Shown here piece after piece: positions 23,354 through 37,400 of a DNA stretch of 64,000 bases. The DNA is from Erigeron canadensis (lineage: Eukaryota; Streptophyta; Magnoliopsida; Asterales; Asteraceae). The notes below the pieces were generated by a model. The model was given only the letters and a program-made list of their open reading frames with translations. It ran no database searches and was not told the DNA's origin. The stretch is from NCBI RefSeq assembly GCF_010389155.1, contig NC_057769.1, positions 8,060,735 to 8,124,734 of the forward strand, read 5' to 3'. The translations under genes were made by a program, and so were the position numbers. Every line of letters starts with the position of its first letter. Positions within the stretch are counted from its first letter, which is position 1.

Positions 23354-26300
23354 TTTTATTACAAATAAACATCTTTACCCCCGAATTTTACTTTTGCTGC
23401 AGCCAATTAGATGCAGCTAACACTTTATTTGTTGAAGTACTTCATTACAACCACCATAAGACCAACTTCCTAAACTATCTCTTGAATGCCATACGGCCCA
23501 TACCACTCTATTAACCTCCACAAAGAAGACCTGTCAATATTTTCATTTCTTTATTCTCTTTGTTTCTTATCTCAACTGAAATTATTTATAATAAATAATG
23601 TGTACAAGAGATGGTGATCAATATGATGTTTCTTTATAACTATTCTAGTATTCTTGCTCAGACATGTCTTGTAAACTAGGCGTTTTGGTACTTGAGTAAA
23701 TTACAAGGATTCTTCCTATGATTATCCGTCCCAGATATATTGTAGTAATTGAGAATTAATTATAGTAAAAAACGATCACCAACGGAACAATTGTAATAAA
23801 ATTCCAATAGGAACGAGACATGTAATACAACAAACTGTATAATCATATGTATAATTTACTCCAAAAGTTTTTGTTTTTGAAAAGAAAGAGCATCTATAAT
23901 ATGAGAATTGTAGAGGGGGTTTGGTGGGTTAACCTTTTGGAGTTGCTTATGGGTTTATAAAGTTTATTTTTGTTTTTGAACAGAAGGATTATAGAGTTTA
24001 CGGTAGACCCTTTAACTATGGTATAGTATTGAAGAAAGTTCGGGTTTTAAAATACGATTGATGTGGCCATCAATGACTAGCTTTTGTTATTAGAGATGTT
24101 CAGGAAGATTTATGTGTATGCTTTTGATGGTGGAAATTCCTTGAATAGGAAAACTAAAAAATTAACTATGCTAAAAATAAAAATAAAAATAAAAAATATA
24201 TGTAGTTGTGCAATTTATGACAATTAGAATTTGCAATAAATGCCACCTCGTTTTTTTTATGGAACGGCAATACATGTGACTTTCTATGTTATGTATCCAA
24301 GAGGCTATTGGAAATTAGGCCTTCGTAAAACCTTGCGCCATATTTGAAATGCAAGCTTGTAATGGATATGCAATTGGCCCCGAATTAATTAAAAAAGGAT
24401 GTGACCTTAGACCCATGCCAACAGTTTTCACTTTCAAAGTGACGAGCTCTTTACTTATGACACCATATGCCCTTTTCACTTGGCCTCATCAGTTAGTTGT
24501 CTTTGGTTAGGCAACGAGAGGGAGACGAGGACATGGAGTCCTTGATGGATATGTGTGTGAACAAAAAAAAGTTGAAAAAATAAGTGACAAAGTATTGTTG
24601 GTAAAGATGTGTTAATTTAAAAATATTAATATATGGTTAAGCTGACACACACCGACAAAAATAAAAGGGTGGCCTTATATGTGGAGTTCTATACTAAATT
24701 TACTCATATACTTTCCGAATGATATTGTTAATTAGCCTTGCATACTACTCACATATGTAAACTAAGTTAGTAGTTGTTTAGAGGTAACAAGTTTCCTTGA
24801 CTTCAATGTATCAGTATACAACCTAATCAGTGTAATTTTGTTTCGGAAATCGGAACCATTTCGAAAACCATCATCAAGCTATTTGCATATAACATAGGAT
24901 ATTTACATATTATCGACCGATGAAAATAGAAAAATATGATTGATAGAATTAAACTTCAGAATATATAGATAACTCAAAATTTAAATCTGAAATATATAGA
25001 TATTCTTATGATACTCAAATTGCTCTCATAGAAAGGAAATGATCTTTTTTTATTTTAGGTAATTCTAATTTTGAATTACCGGATTACCTTTGACTTTTTA
25101 TGTTTTGTCCTTAATAATTTATAATTTACACTTTACACCTTTATTTTAATAATTAACACTTTAAACCCTTATTATCTAAAAAGTTTCACTATCGCAATTA
25201 CATCAGCCTACACCAATTGACACCGCCACCACTAGACCGTCTTTCCCACCACCGCCGCCGCACTGCACGGATATCATGCTTGTTGATATAAAAAATCTTT
25301 AACCGTTAGACTATTTTGTTAAAAAAAAATATATTATATTATTTTACTATCTTAACGATATATTTATTGCTCAAAGAAAATCCCATGAAAAAGCCAATAT
25401 GAACTTTGTATCATAATCAAAACCCCTCAATTTATAGACACACTTTTTAATAGACACACTTTTTAATAGATTGTTTCATGTATTGCATAGACACACTTTT
25501 TAATAGATTGTTTTATGTTTCGAGGGTAATATGGACTGAAATCACATACCTTTTCTAAGAAATTTGATATTTTCAAAATCAATTATTTTGAGTAATTTTA
25601 TACTACATAATTATGGTTATCGTTATGATTATGGGTGCATTTTATAATTATCATGCTGACAAAACTGTGTCACTAATTTATAACCTTATCAAGATAGATT
25701 GTAACTTTCTATATGAACTTTTGAAAATCAAACAATCTTTATGATGATTGATAACGGAAAAAACATATATTAACAACAATAATTATTGAAGTAACCAAAA
25801 GTAAAGATAAAACATAACCATGTTTCTATTTGTTTATTGCCTTATGGAATATGATATTCAAAAAATCAGCATTCCACTACCTCATGGTTTTTTTTGAAAT
25901 ACCTTTTGATGTATGGCTAATATTTAAATAGTTTTCAATGCATGGCTAATTTGTAAACACTTTTTACTTTAAAATGCGTCAAAAAGTTCAATAAGACAAC
26001 GATTGCCCTTTTCTTCTGACTCCGAAAAGTTAAATGATTACTTTGATTAATTACCGAATCTTGCAGTTTATTATTATCTTATAAAGATGTCATAACCCTT
26101 ATAAATATGACAGTAAATTGAAATGTTTGATAATGAAATATTCGTCTTAATATATATATATAATAATCTATAAGCAAATTTCATATCGATCGTGAAAATA
26201 TTAGGTCCAATAAAAATTGGGTTTCTTCTATGTGAAATAATGTGTTTTTGAGACTATGAAAGCGTTAGATATATTATAAGAACTTTGGACTTAACCATTC

Positions 26301-26693
26301 TCATATAAGACTAGCACTCGGTGAGGCATGACCTTTTAGAAGTCTTCGGGTCTCTAAAAATAAAGTCGTGCGCCAACACACAAAATATATCACATCGTGC
26401 TCATGATTGACTTAATGTTACTATATATGTAGGGGTTGGGTATTGTAAAACAAGTATTAAAATAAAATAAATAAGACAAGATCTTGACCTTTAGATCATA
26501 GTTAGATTGATGCACGAAAATTCACGAAATAATTGATACACGATGATTTTCATGATGCACGGTGATTTTCAGTAAAGAGAAACCTATTGTTTTATTTGTT
26601 TTCCTTTAATACTTGTTTTATTTTACCTAAAACCACTATATGTATATGTATATTGGCATCGTGCAGAGAAACCATTATAGTTATAATATAACT
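23354..26693. other. Intergenic AT-rich DNA between LSM2 and MED33
   Basis: No gene seen. It holds a dispersed repeat copy at 25105-25285 (ttttaataattaacac then cctacaccaattgacacc then gccgccgcactgcacgg). A short tandem array lies at 25434-25511, where tagacacactttttaatag occurs three times. Confidence 0.5.
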
Positions 26694-27368
26694 TAGGGGT
26701 GAGCAAAAACCGAACCGGAAAACCAAAAACTGAAAAAAACCGACAAAACCGAATCGAAAAAACCGAAAACCGAACAAAATCCATTGGTTTGGTTTTCATT
26801 TTCTAAAAACCAAATGGATCGGTTCGGGTTTCGGTTTCATATGTCAAAAAACCGATCAAAAACCTAACCGAACCGAAACTAATATATTTTTATGTATTTT
26901 ATATTTATATCATATTACATTTATATTTATTACTTATAATTTGTAAAAGTGTTAACATTATTTAAATTTTTTTTATCTTTTTAGTGTAGAAATCTATATA
27001 AATTGTATATTTTAAATGAAAACGTACAATAAAAGCAATTTGTTTTATAAAAGTTATATCAATTTTAACACCTAAAAAATATAATTAGTTAATAAGAAAC
27101 ATCTCTATATTTTAGTTTCTATACCATAAATTTTTTCTTAAAAATCGAAACTTAAGTTTATAACATAATAAACTAAAAAAGTAAAAAAAAAATAATTAAT
27201 AAAAAACCGAAACAAAACCGAAACCAATCCAAACCGAACATGAAAACCGACAAAACCGAACCGAACAAAAACCGAATCCAATGGTTTTGGTTTTCTGAAA
27301 ACCAAATGTATCGGTTCGGTTTCGGTTTTAGGCAAAAACCGACCCAAACCGATCCATACTCACCCCTG
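26694..27368 (+). mobile_element. hAT-like MITE with recognisable terminal inverted repeats
   Basis: The left end taggggtgagcaaaaacc and the right end, read on the other strand, caggggtgagtatgg form terminal inverted repeats. They fit the hAT terminal consensus (C/T)A(A/G)NG. Inside each end are aaccgaaccg arrays; the core is AT-rich without coding capacity. An exact 8-bp target duplication was not found. Confidence 0.6.
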
Positions 27369-28411
27369 ATATTATAACTTATGTATGGATGTATGGATGT
27401 ATGAAGGTAAATAACTTTGATATGCCAAAACAATTTCACTTTTAGGAAAGATGTTATATCTTCCTTAGATTTCGAATGTTTTTTACACTGAAAGTTAATA
27501 GAGTATCAAGTTACTCTACATAACTATTATCTATATTTCTATTTATTTAAGAAAGTCATCACCAACTACTTATTGACAAACTAAAATATGTTCATGTTCG
27601 TTTTTTTCTTTAACGGAAAATTTACCAACATATCGCCTAAAATAAAATGTGTTCATTTTTACTCATTTTTGTTAATGAATGAACACAGCCGAATCCGAAT
27701 GCAAACAAACAAGAACAAATTAACCACACGTCAACTAATGTACAACTAGAAACTTTACAATGTGATTTAAACATTACAAATGATCCAAATTTTTTAAAAA
27801 TGGTTATTAATAGCTCAAAAAATGTCATACGTAGATAAATGCATGACTGATATGACTGATGTTCATGAAAAGTTTATCAAATGTTCACAAACACAACCGA
27901 GCGAATGAGTCTTATGTTTATGTTTGTTTGTTTGTTTAAGAGTTATTTTTGAACGATTCATTGTACGTCAATTTGTTTAGAACCCAATTTTAATCATATT
28001 TGAAGCAAAACATTGTCATTTTTAGCTCAAATATAAATGTCATTCATTAAGTAACTCGGTTTGAAAAAGATATAAACGAGTCACGTTCTTTGTATATTAC
28101 ACGAGGCTATAAAATACTCGTAGTAATCAAGAATACAATAATATACGAGTACTAATTAATTTTGATTTGATTTTTTATAATAGTATATTTCAAAAAGCTA
28201 TATACACACATACCCACATTGGGCCCCTATAATAAAATAAACTTTTATTTCAAACAATACAGAAAAATCCAATAAACTTTTTATTTTGCAGACCTCCCCC
28301 AAACTATCAAAAACTATACGTTGTTTTTTTTTTGTTTCCTCATTTTCTGACACTCCATTTTCTTCACCATCCCAATTTCTAATAGAAATTAACACTCATG
28401 CAAATTATCAC
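27369..28411. other. Intergenic region and presumed MED33 promoter
   Basis: AT-rich with no credible ORF. The last ~100 bases are presumably MED33 promoter or leader. Confidence 0.4.
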
Positions 28412-28427
28412 AAAACCCTAACCCTAA
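28412..28427 (+). promoter_or_regulatory. Double telo-box upstream of MED33
   Basis: aaaccctaaccctaac, two overlapping telo-box units, about 40 bases before the start codon. Confidence 0.5.
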
Positions 28428-28464
28428 CTCCGTTACATAAAACGTTAACTTTTAACAATTAACA

Positions 28465-31400
28465 ATGTCCGTTAACTCAAGTGTATGGGATGAAGTAATG
28501 GAGTTAACGAAATCTGCTCAAAGTAACGGTACGGAGGCTTCCGTTTGGGCCGTTAAACTTTCGTCAATGCTTTCGGCTGCCGGAATTGTAACGCCGTCAA
28601 CGGAAGTTGCTGAATTGCTTGTTGAACATATTGTTTGTTGGAGTAATAATGTTCCCGTTGTTTGGAAGTATTTGGAAAAAGCTATTGTTTTTAGGATCGC
28701 TCCGCCAATGCTTGTTCTTGCTCTTCTCTCTAACAGGTTGTTATGTGTATATGTATATATATGTATAGGTGTGTGTGTGTATGATATGCTAATTTTTTTT
28801 TTTTTTTTTTTTGTCATTTTGGTTGATTATCAGATAACTAATGTAAATTGTTAATTTGTTGTAGCGTAATTCCGAGTCGGAGAAGCCAACCGGTGGCATA
28901 CAGACTTTATCTGGAACTTCTTAGAAGACATATTTTTCCATTGGCTTCTGAAGTCAATGGTCCAAAGTATCGCAAGTAAGATTCTTATGCCCTATATGTC
29001 TGTTTCTTGGATTTAGTTACTTCGGTGTTTCACTTGGTTATGCATAGTTCTCTGATTTAGATCAACGTGCCCAGGAATTTGTATTTATTTTCATAGCCAG
29101 AGAGGTCATATGAGGGAAATTGCTTCTTACCACGGCATCGTTAGGTTACTAAATAGCACAAGAAATTAGCTTATCTTGAAATGTATCTGGGGATTGGGAT
29201 TCATATGCCCAACCCCCAAGTCGTATCTACTATCTAAGGCAGAGAGAAGAATAAACTAGCACTACTTGATATTATGAATTGAAAACCAATATACAGAGGT
29301 GATTACCACTATATATGAGGGTGATGAGTAGTCGTTTCTCTGAATACTCACTGTGCATATCCTGATGAGACCAGGGAATCTTACATCTTGAACCCTCGGG
29401 ATTATCCATGTACACGATGAAAAACTATCATTCCTTTGGAATTTGAGTCTGCCTGGAGTCCAGGACCGTTAACCGTCATATTCTATATGGTGTCTATATA
29501 TGTGTACTCCAATAGTTTAACAAAGTTTCTGTTTCATCCATATATGTGTACACTGTTTCTCCCGGTGCTATATACCTTTTGAAACCTTGCACAAGTAAAC
29601 AGTTATTAGTTGGCCTCCAGGCTAATGCAAAACCATTTTGATATTTTTTTGTCATCAATAATGTTGTGAAAGATATTCCTACAATGCTGTGTGTTGGTTA
29701 TACCCGAGGTTACCTAACATCTAAATACAAATTGCATAATCAGCTGTTCTGCAAATGCAACTATTTTATGATGGAAGGTTTTCCTGTCTCTTTCTATAAA
29801 AAATCAGTAAATATAAGAAGCTCGGGTGAAGTCCACGTGTAAAATTGAATTATATGTTTGACTAGAGCTGTAAGGTAATAATTCTACCGGTTTTTGTTTT
29901 CATGTATATTTAGCCAAGAAGGGGCTGACCTGTTGAGTTTCAAATTAAGTTTATATGTTTGGCACAGTGATCTTTATCTATTTCTTTTCATTACGATATT
30001 GTATATGGCGAGAATTACATATGCATCAGTTGTTGATTTGGTCATAGATGGCTTGACATGTCTTTGCGTTTGCAGAATCATGGAATCTATAAACAATGCT
30101 CTTCACCTATCCCGAAGATTTGGCATTTTATCTAGTGAACCTGGGGCTATCTTAGTTGAATTTGTCTTCGCGATAGTGTGGCAGTTGCTTGATGCATCAC
30201 TAGATGATGAAGGCTTGTTGGAACTTGTCCCCGAAAAGAAGTCTATCTGGCCAACTAAACCAAAACAGATGGACATTGATGATCCCAATATTGGAGATAA
30301 GAAAGTTGACCACAATGAAAGGTTGTACAAAACAAATACCACATTGGCCATTGAGATAATTGGGGAACTTTACAAAAATAGAGTAACTTCCAGGATGCTG
30401 TACTTGGCACGTCAAAATATGTGAGTGCTGAGGGTGTATGTATCTTGTGCTGTTTCTTTAGAGATCCAGTGTATTCACAGTTCATTTTTATCAGATTTAT
30501 TCCTTATTCTGTGTATGGTCTACGTTCGAGGTGGCAGTTTTGATCCATCTACTTATGAATGGGATCCGGGTTGTGTTTCATGTGTAATGGGTCAAATCAT
30601 AAATTTAATGCATAAAACCTTCTATTTTAAGTTTATTAAAAGCTATATTATAGGCTTAGTTTGTAGTCATATTTCACACACTATTTGTAAAATTTGCACA
30701 AAAAGTGTTTATGGTCAACTTGATCCGTCTCGTACCAAAAAGTACCTGTTTTGACTCATTTCTCAACCCTTGAGTCCCATCCATCTTCTCACCTCTAGTT
30801 AAATATTAATAATCTCTGATTTAAATTTTGATTTCTTCATTCTAATTCTCATGTTCTAATTTCTAAATTTTAGGCCCATACATTGGGGATATTTCAATCA
30901 TAATCTGACTCTGCTGGCAGCAAACTCATTGTCTTTAAGAAATTCCAAAGATATCACTCCTGAGGCTCTTTTGCAGTTAATATCTGATAACGACGTACTA
31001 TTGTCACGGGAATTTAAAACATCTTTACAACATTTCCGTACAGTATTGGCCGCTGGCTCTCTCGTGTCTTCTGCAGGTGCAAGTCATGGTGCTGGCCGCT
31101 CAGCTATTTGGCTACCTATTGATCTGTTCCTTGAAGACACTATTGAACGCACTGTGTTTGTCACCACAAGTGCTGCTGAAACTCTTACTGGTATACATAA
31201 TCTTGATACTGTGGCTGTGCTAAAGTTGTAAGTTCAACATAAAGAACATCTTCTACAATGTCCTCTAAACATATCAATTGTTAATATAGGTTTACTGAAA
31301 GCCCATCAAGCAATCACCCAGGCTTCCTGGCAGGAGGCATTTCTTGGCTTGTGGATTGCAGCTTTAAGGCTTGTTCAAAGGGTAAAAACAATTAAACATG

Positions 31401-34400
31401 TATTAGGTTCTCCGGGTTGATATCAAAGTAGTTACAGAGGTGACCTTTTTTTGACTGAAGAGGGACGAGTCAACATTTCCCATATTCCCATGAAACATGT
31501 TACCCATACTAGTCAAAACATGTAGTTAGGGTTCGTTCATAGCATATCCTCCTTTTTTGATCTTTTAAATTTCAATTTTCATAGGAAGCGGATGCTGTTG
31601 AGGGACCGATACATCGTCTTAATACATCCCTATGCCTACTATTATGTACAACGACCCTTGCCATTGGCAATATTGTAGATGAAGAGGAGAGTGCTCTTGT
31701 AGAGGAAAATGATTGTGGTTATATGCATGTACAGAGTGAAACAAATGCTCTTGGAATATGTCATAAGAGCCTAATTTCCTGCCTACAACAGTTGGGTGAT
31801 TTTGAAGACTTATTGAACCCACCACCATCTGTAATTTCTTTAGCAAATGAAGCAGCTGCGAAAGCTATTATATGTATTTCCAGCCTAGGAACTGGAAATG
31901 GTTATGTTGATAGTGCAAGCTTAATTGACATGCCAGTCACTTGTACGTAATTCTCTTTCATCGTAGTTAGGTTTTTTTGTTGCTCATTTTTCAAAATTGC
32001 TTTGAGGTCTTCATCCTACTTGTTTTTCACTACATACATACATACATATAGGTGTACATATATGTATGTATATTCCTTGCCACTGCCCCTATCCCCTAAA
32101 ATCCCAAGGTAGAGATCAAAGATCTTGAAAGACCAATCCAACAGAACAACTAAAAAGTTTGTGTCTCACTTTATCATATAGACACGCTCATACGCACACA
32201 CGCATGCATACGTTATATATATATGTATACATATGTACATACATAAACACACATATATACTGGCATACCTAAGTTAAATTTAGGCAGAGCACTATAGGAA
32301 TGTTATGGAAACGAGAAACACAAATTCAGAAAGGTACTACCGTCAAGAAAAGTTGAATCAAGGTGGTCTAAACTTTGGCTTGTAGTCTTTATCTCTTTTA
32401 TACTTTAACCAGCCTGCTTATCATGTTGATGAAGGTACCATGTAAGATCGTAAGCAAGATAAACAAAAACAACTACCTTTTCTTCTAATGTAAATTAAAT
32501 GGCACTTGCTCAATCCATTGTGCTCTTCTATTCCAAATATGTTTTTATATCTTGGTAATTCATTTCAGCATTGTGTGAGTTCTGATAGGATTCTCCAATT
32601 ATGTATAACCCATCTTATTTTTATAGTGATCCTTAATTCCTTAGGCACCTTTTCAGGTGGACTTTCCTGCTTTTCTTAACATTATGTTTTGTCAGATCTG
32701 TTTCACGGTGCATGTGTGTCATTTTTTCTTCTTGTGGAGATCTGGTTGTTGGAACAGTCATTTTGCTGATCAGTTGCTTGATGTTTGCAGCTGGTGATTT
32801 GAGACATCTGATTGTAGAGGCCTGTATTGCAAGACATCTTTTAGACACGAAAGCATATACGTGGCCTGGCTATGTTAAGGGACATACAAAGCAAGTATCT
32901 TACCCCATATCTGGCCAGATGCCTGGCTGGTCATCATTGATGAAGGGATCCTCTTTAACTCCTTCAATGGTTCATGCCTTGGTTTCAACTCCAGCTTCAA
33001 GGTATGATTGCACTGGTTATTATCTTTCTGCAAAATACATGGTCTGGGCTATCTACAAAGACTTCCCTCCCAACTAGAGGTGGAAAAATGGGCTGGTTGG
33101 GTAACTTCAGTAGGAGGAAAAACTTATTGCAGGTTAACATGACCCAGGTAAGTTGGGATTGAGCTGCAGGCAGTTTTTTCCCCACTTTTTTGATTAACAA
33201 GCAAAGCGTCAAATCAGATGAAAAGATCACGTAATTTAAATGTTCAAATAAAGCAGTTTGGCGATATTACTACACTTAGGGCGACCTGGCAACTGTTTGA
33301 CATGTTTTTTTAGCCAATCTGTTTATTTGACCCATTAAATTAGTTGGTGATAAGCTTAACTAAAATCAATCTATCAACTTGGGTTGAAGTTGTGACTACT
33401 CTGTCACTCCCAGCTATCAAATGTTTTAAGGAGCATTGGTTCACGAGGATTGTCAGTGAAAAAATTCATAAGTTCTGATTTGCTTCTATTTAATAGCCGT
33501 ATAGATTAATTGCTTTCTGCTTTCTAGCAATTTAATCTAATGCTCTTAAAGTGCGTTACAGATTTATTATGTGAGTTATGCTGATTAAGTTATTGCTGAT
33601 TAATTGCTAATATTACACAAGATGATTCAAATTATGCGAGTTATACTGATTAAATTGTTGCATAGCTATTTGTTTAAAAAAATAAAAGTGTGTTACATAA
33701 TGGTAGGTAAAAAAGGATTCTTTCCAAAATCTTTAAGATAACTAAGCTTAACAGTTAATGCACAGTTTTAACTAACCGATAGTTATCTATATCAGAAACC
33801 AATAATTATTACTGAAAAAATTCAATATGCCTTGTACCAGGTCAGAATATATAAAGAAAATTTCTTTTTTGTTCGGATTAGTATCTCATCTCTTTCTAGA
33901 AAGTGAGTTGTTGCTCTCTATATCTTTAAATGTCAGAGGTAGATTAGTATTTTTCATTTTTGTTCCTGGATCTGAACTTTGCTATCACATGTGACTACAT
34001 AATACTGATTACCATAGATGTCAAGTGATGATTAAAATTGCTAGAAAATGGGAAAGCCAAATTCCTTCAAGTGATGCGTATTTAGCATGCATTGCTACCA
34101 TCCAAATGTGTTAGACAGCTGAATTTAATTTGGTTAGGGGCATGCGGCTAAAGATTTGAAAGTGGTAGTGTTGAACTTGGTGCTCTCATTTCATAACTAT
34201 ACTTGATTTGCACCTTGCTGTACTTGCAGTCAGGATAACTAGATTCTGGAATATTGTTAATAGGCTTTTAATTTAGTGTTGGTTCACAGGCCCACTCTAC
34301 TCACTCACAAGTCACGTATGAAAATAAAACTTGCAGAAAAACTATATATATGAGACTTGCAAAAGAGATAATGTGGAAAAGCTTGCTGTATTCTTTCAAA

Positions 34401-37400
34401 AGGGGTACAAAACCTACTGCTACCTACATGCTATTTATAAAAGTAAACTAAACAAACACATTAGCACATGCACACCTCGTAGCCTCCTGATTTTATGCAA
34501 GAACACGTTCACTTTCCTTTCATCCTTTTTACCCGGTCAATAGCAACTACCAAGTCTATATATTCACTTATTCAGACTAAAATACTATGAAATAAAAACC
34601 AAATAAATACTACTGAATAGAAACCAACTATTAATCACGATTAAACCCAACAATGGGTTGGTAGAAACTGAATTTAAGCTCTTTGATTTGATGGAAGCTT
34701 AGCTGAAATTGAGAAAATATACGGGATTGCAACTGATGGTTCGGATGCAGAGAAGATTTCTGCTGCTACTATTCTATGTGGGGCGTCATTAACTCGTGGT
34801 TGGAATATACAGGTAAGTTTTTCTTGTTAATAGAGAGTTTTCATATCTAACCAGTCGTCTTTTGTAAATCTGAATCCAATAATGTTATTATTATTATCAT
34901 CATTATTTTATTTTGTTTATTATCATGCTACCTCATATCTTATTAGTGACTCAGTTACGTTAAAGTGTAATTATGAATATTTTGAGTTTTTCCAAATCTA
35001 TTGTTCATTTCTAAAATAGGTTAGATAAATCACCACCAAGGTTCTTTAGTGGTCAAGCGTTCTAAGGTTCTTACAAGAGGTCTCAAATTTGAACCTCCCT
35101 AGGTAAACATCACTTTTGGGGTGGCCAAGGAAAAAGTAAGGAAACGGTCATGGGGAAGCCCCAGTTAGACCGCATGCGTATACCTGAGTCAGAAATCCAC
35201 CTTCCCCGGTTAAACTAAGCAGAAAAATCCCCCACCCCCCCTATTTTTTTCCGTCACAAACCTTGAATGAAAATGAAGTATTTAATTGTTGTGTGGAGAA
35301 TAAAATAGGTAAACCAGTTATTCTACAAAAGAAGGCTGCATGCGGTCTTCTGAACTACGTGTTTTTGTTTGCTGGACCGTAATTGTGGGTTGTGTTCGCA
35401 GGAACATGCTGGACTTTTTATTATTAAACTGTTGACACCTCCGGTTCCTCAAGATTATACTGGGAGCGGGAGTCATTTGTTAACTTGTGCTCCTCTACTA
35501 AATGCTCTTCTCATGGGGATATCATCTATTGATTGTCTTCTCATATTTTCGTTACATGGCTTGGTAGGTAAACATCAATTTGTGTCCTCTCTTTATATTT
35601 AATGTAACTTATGTGGAGAAAGGGTAACAGATTTACAATATATATAGATAAAAAATGTTAAAAATTCTGTAAGCTATAGATTCAGCTTATAACAGGACAA
35701 CAAGTTTAAAGTTATCTTGTTTCCAGGTTGCACAGCTTGCTGGTGTCTTGATGCCAATATGTGAGGTCTTTGGATCATGTTCACCCACGGTTTCTTGGTC
35801 TCTTCCAACAGGGGAGCATTTATGCCCACGTATTGTGTTCTCGAACGGCTTTACTCTTTTGTTGAAGCTATGGAGGTTTGATCAACCACCTCTTGAGCAT
35901 GCCATGGGGGATGCAACTCCTGTAGGATCTCAACTAACACCAGAATACCTTTTGCTGGTTCGCAATTCGCAATTATCATCATGTGGAAATTCATCTAAAG
36001 GCCAAAAGAAAAGAAAGAGGTCTATCAAAGAGTGTGATATGTCATCTATGGACCCCATATTTTTAGATTCTTTTCCAAAATTAAAACTTTGGTACCGACA
36101 GCATCAAGCATGTATTGCTTCGACACTATCTGATCCTAAACCTGGGACTTCTGTTTACCAGATCTTTGATGCACTTATGAGCATGATGTTAGAAATGATA
36201 AAGAGTGGTGGTCAAACTTTGACTTCTTCAACATCTGGAAGTAGCAAAACAGCTGGATCTGTAGCTGAGGACTGCATTCTTCGTCTTAAACTTCCTGCTT
36301 GGGATATTCTGGACGCTGTTCCATTTGTACTTGATGCTGTATTGAGAGCCTGTGAACATGGAAGAATGTCGCCACGTGAACTTACTAAGGGTTAGCTCCC
36401 TGTGCTTATCTAAATGCTTTATTGCCACGTATATCATGAGGTGAAAAGGGGTTGGTTGGGTGGGTTAGGTAACAGGTCAAAAGGCTAAAATGTGCAGGTC
36501 GTGTTAACCTATAATACTTTGTCCCTTTTTATACAAATAGTTATGGTGTCAAATATGATTACAGAAAGTAAAATATGATGCTTTAGGCTGTTTTCTGCAT
36601 GAAGCATCCATCTTTAAGTATTCCTTATAGTTAACTTTGTAAAGAACTAAAGAACAGTTTACAATTGCTAATACTATAGTTTTGTTTGTTTGATCGGTCT
36701 CCCGATGTTCAAGCCGTTGATTTGCCTAAGATGTCTTTTGGTCAAATAGTTTGTTTGTTAACATCACACTTATTTACAATTTATTATCCATGTGTAATGG
36801 TAGGACTGAAACTGCAACGAAGTTTTCTAATGTAATCAATTTCGCACTTGTTGGCTTTATAATAGATGTTGCACCAGGCTTAAACTATGTACATGCACCT
36901 CTTATAAATGGTAGATCAGACTAACATTGGAGCTGAATAGGAAACATACCCACCAGTAGTTTTCCTTTCTTTTCATGGTAGTTTTCTAATGTCAGACAAG
37001 TGGAATATAAAATAGGCAATTTGTATAAATTTACTCTATGCTGCTCAAGTTATACTGTTAAAGCTTTAGCGAGACATCTTTGAGATTACTGAGTGTTTAT
37101 GTGCATTGAGAACTGAGTAATGAGATTATTTGTGTTGACTGCAATTTGTAATATTCTCCTATTGACATTTTATTGAATCCAATTTGTGGTAGGGCTAAGA
37201 GCTCTTGCGGACTTTTTTCCTGCTTCTATGGCAACTATAGTAAGTTACCTTTCAGCTGAAACAACAAGGGGTCTCTGGAAGCCTGCGTCTATGAATGGAA
37301 CTGATTGGCCAAGTCCTGCTACAAACTTGTCTATGGTGGAGCAGAATTTGAACAAAATATTAGCTTCAACTGGAGTTGATGTTCCAAGTCTTTCTTCAGG

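Noticed and set aside
30425..30754. 109-codon ORF in MED33 intron 3
   Set aside because: It lies in a MITE within an intron; the MED33 frame is fully explained by flanking exons.
32036..32265. Fold-back at the TACA/TATG runs as a microRNA precursor
   Set aside because: Pure microsatellite complementarity; no distinct mature-like arm.
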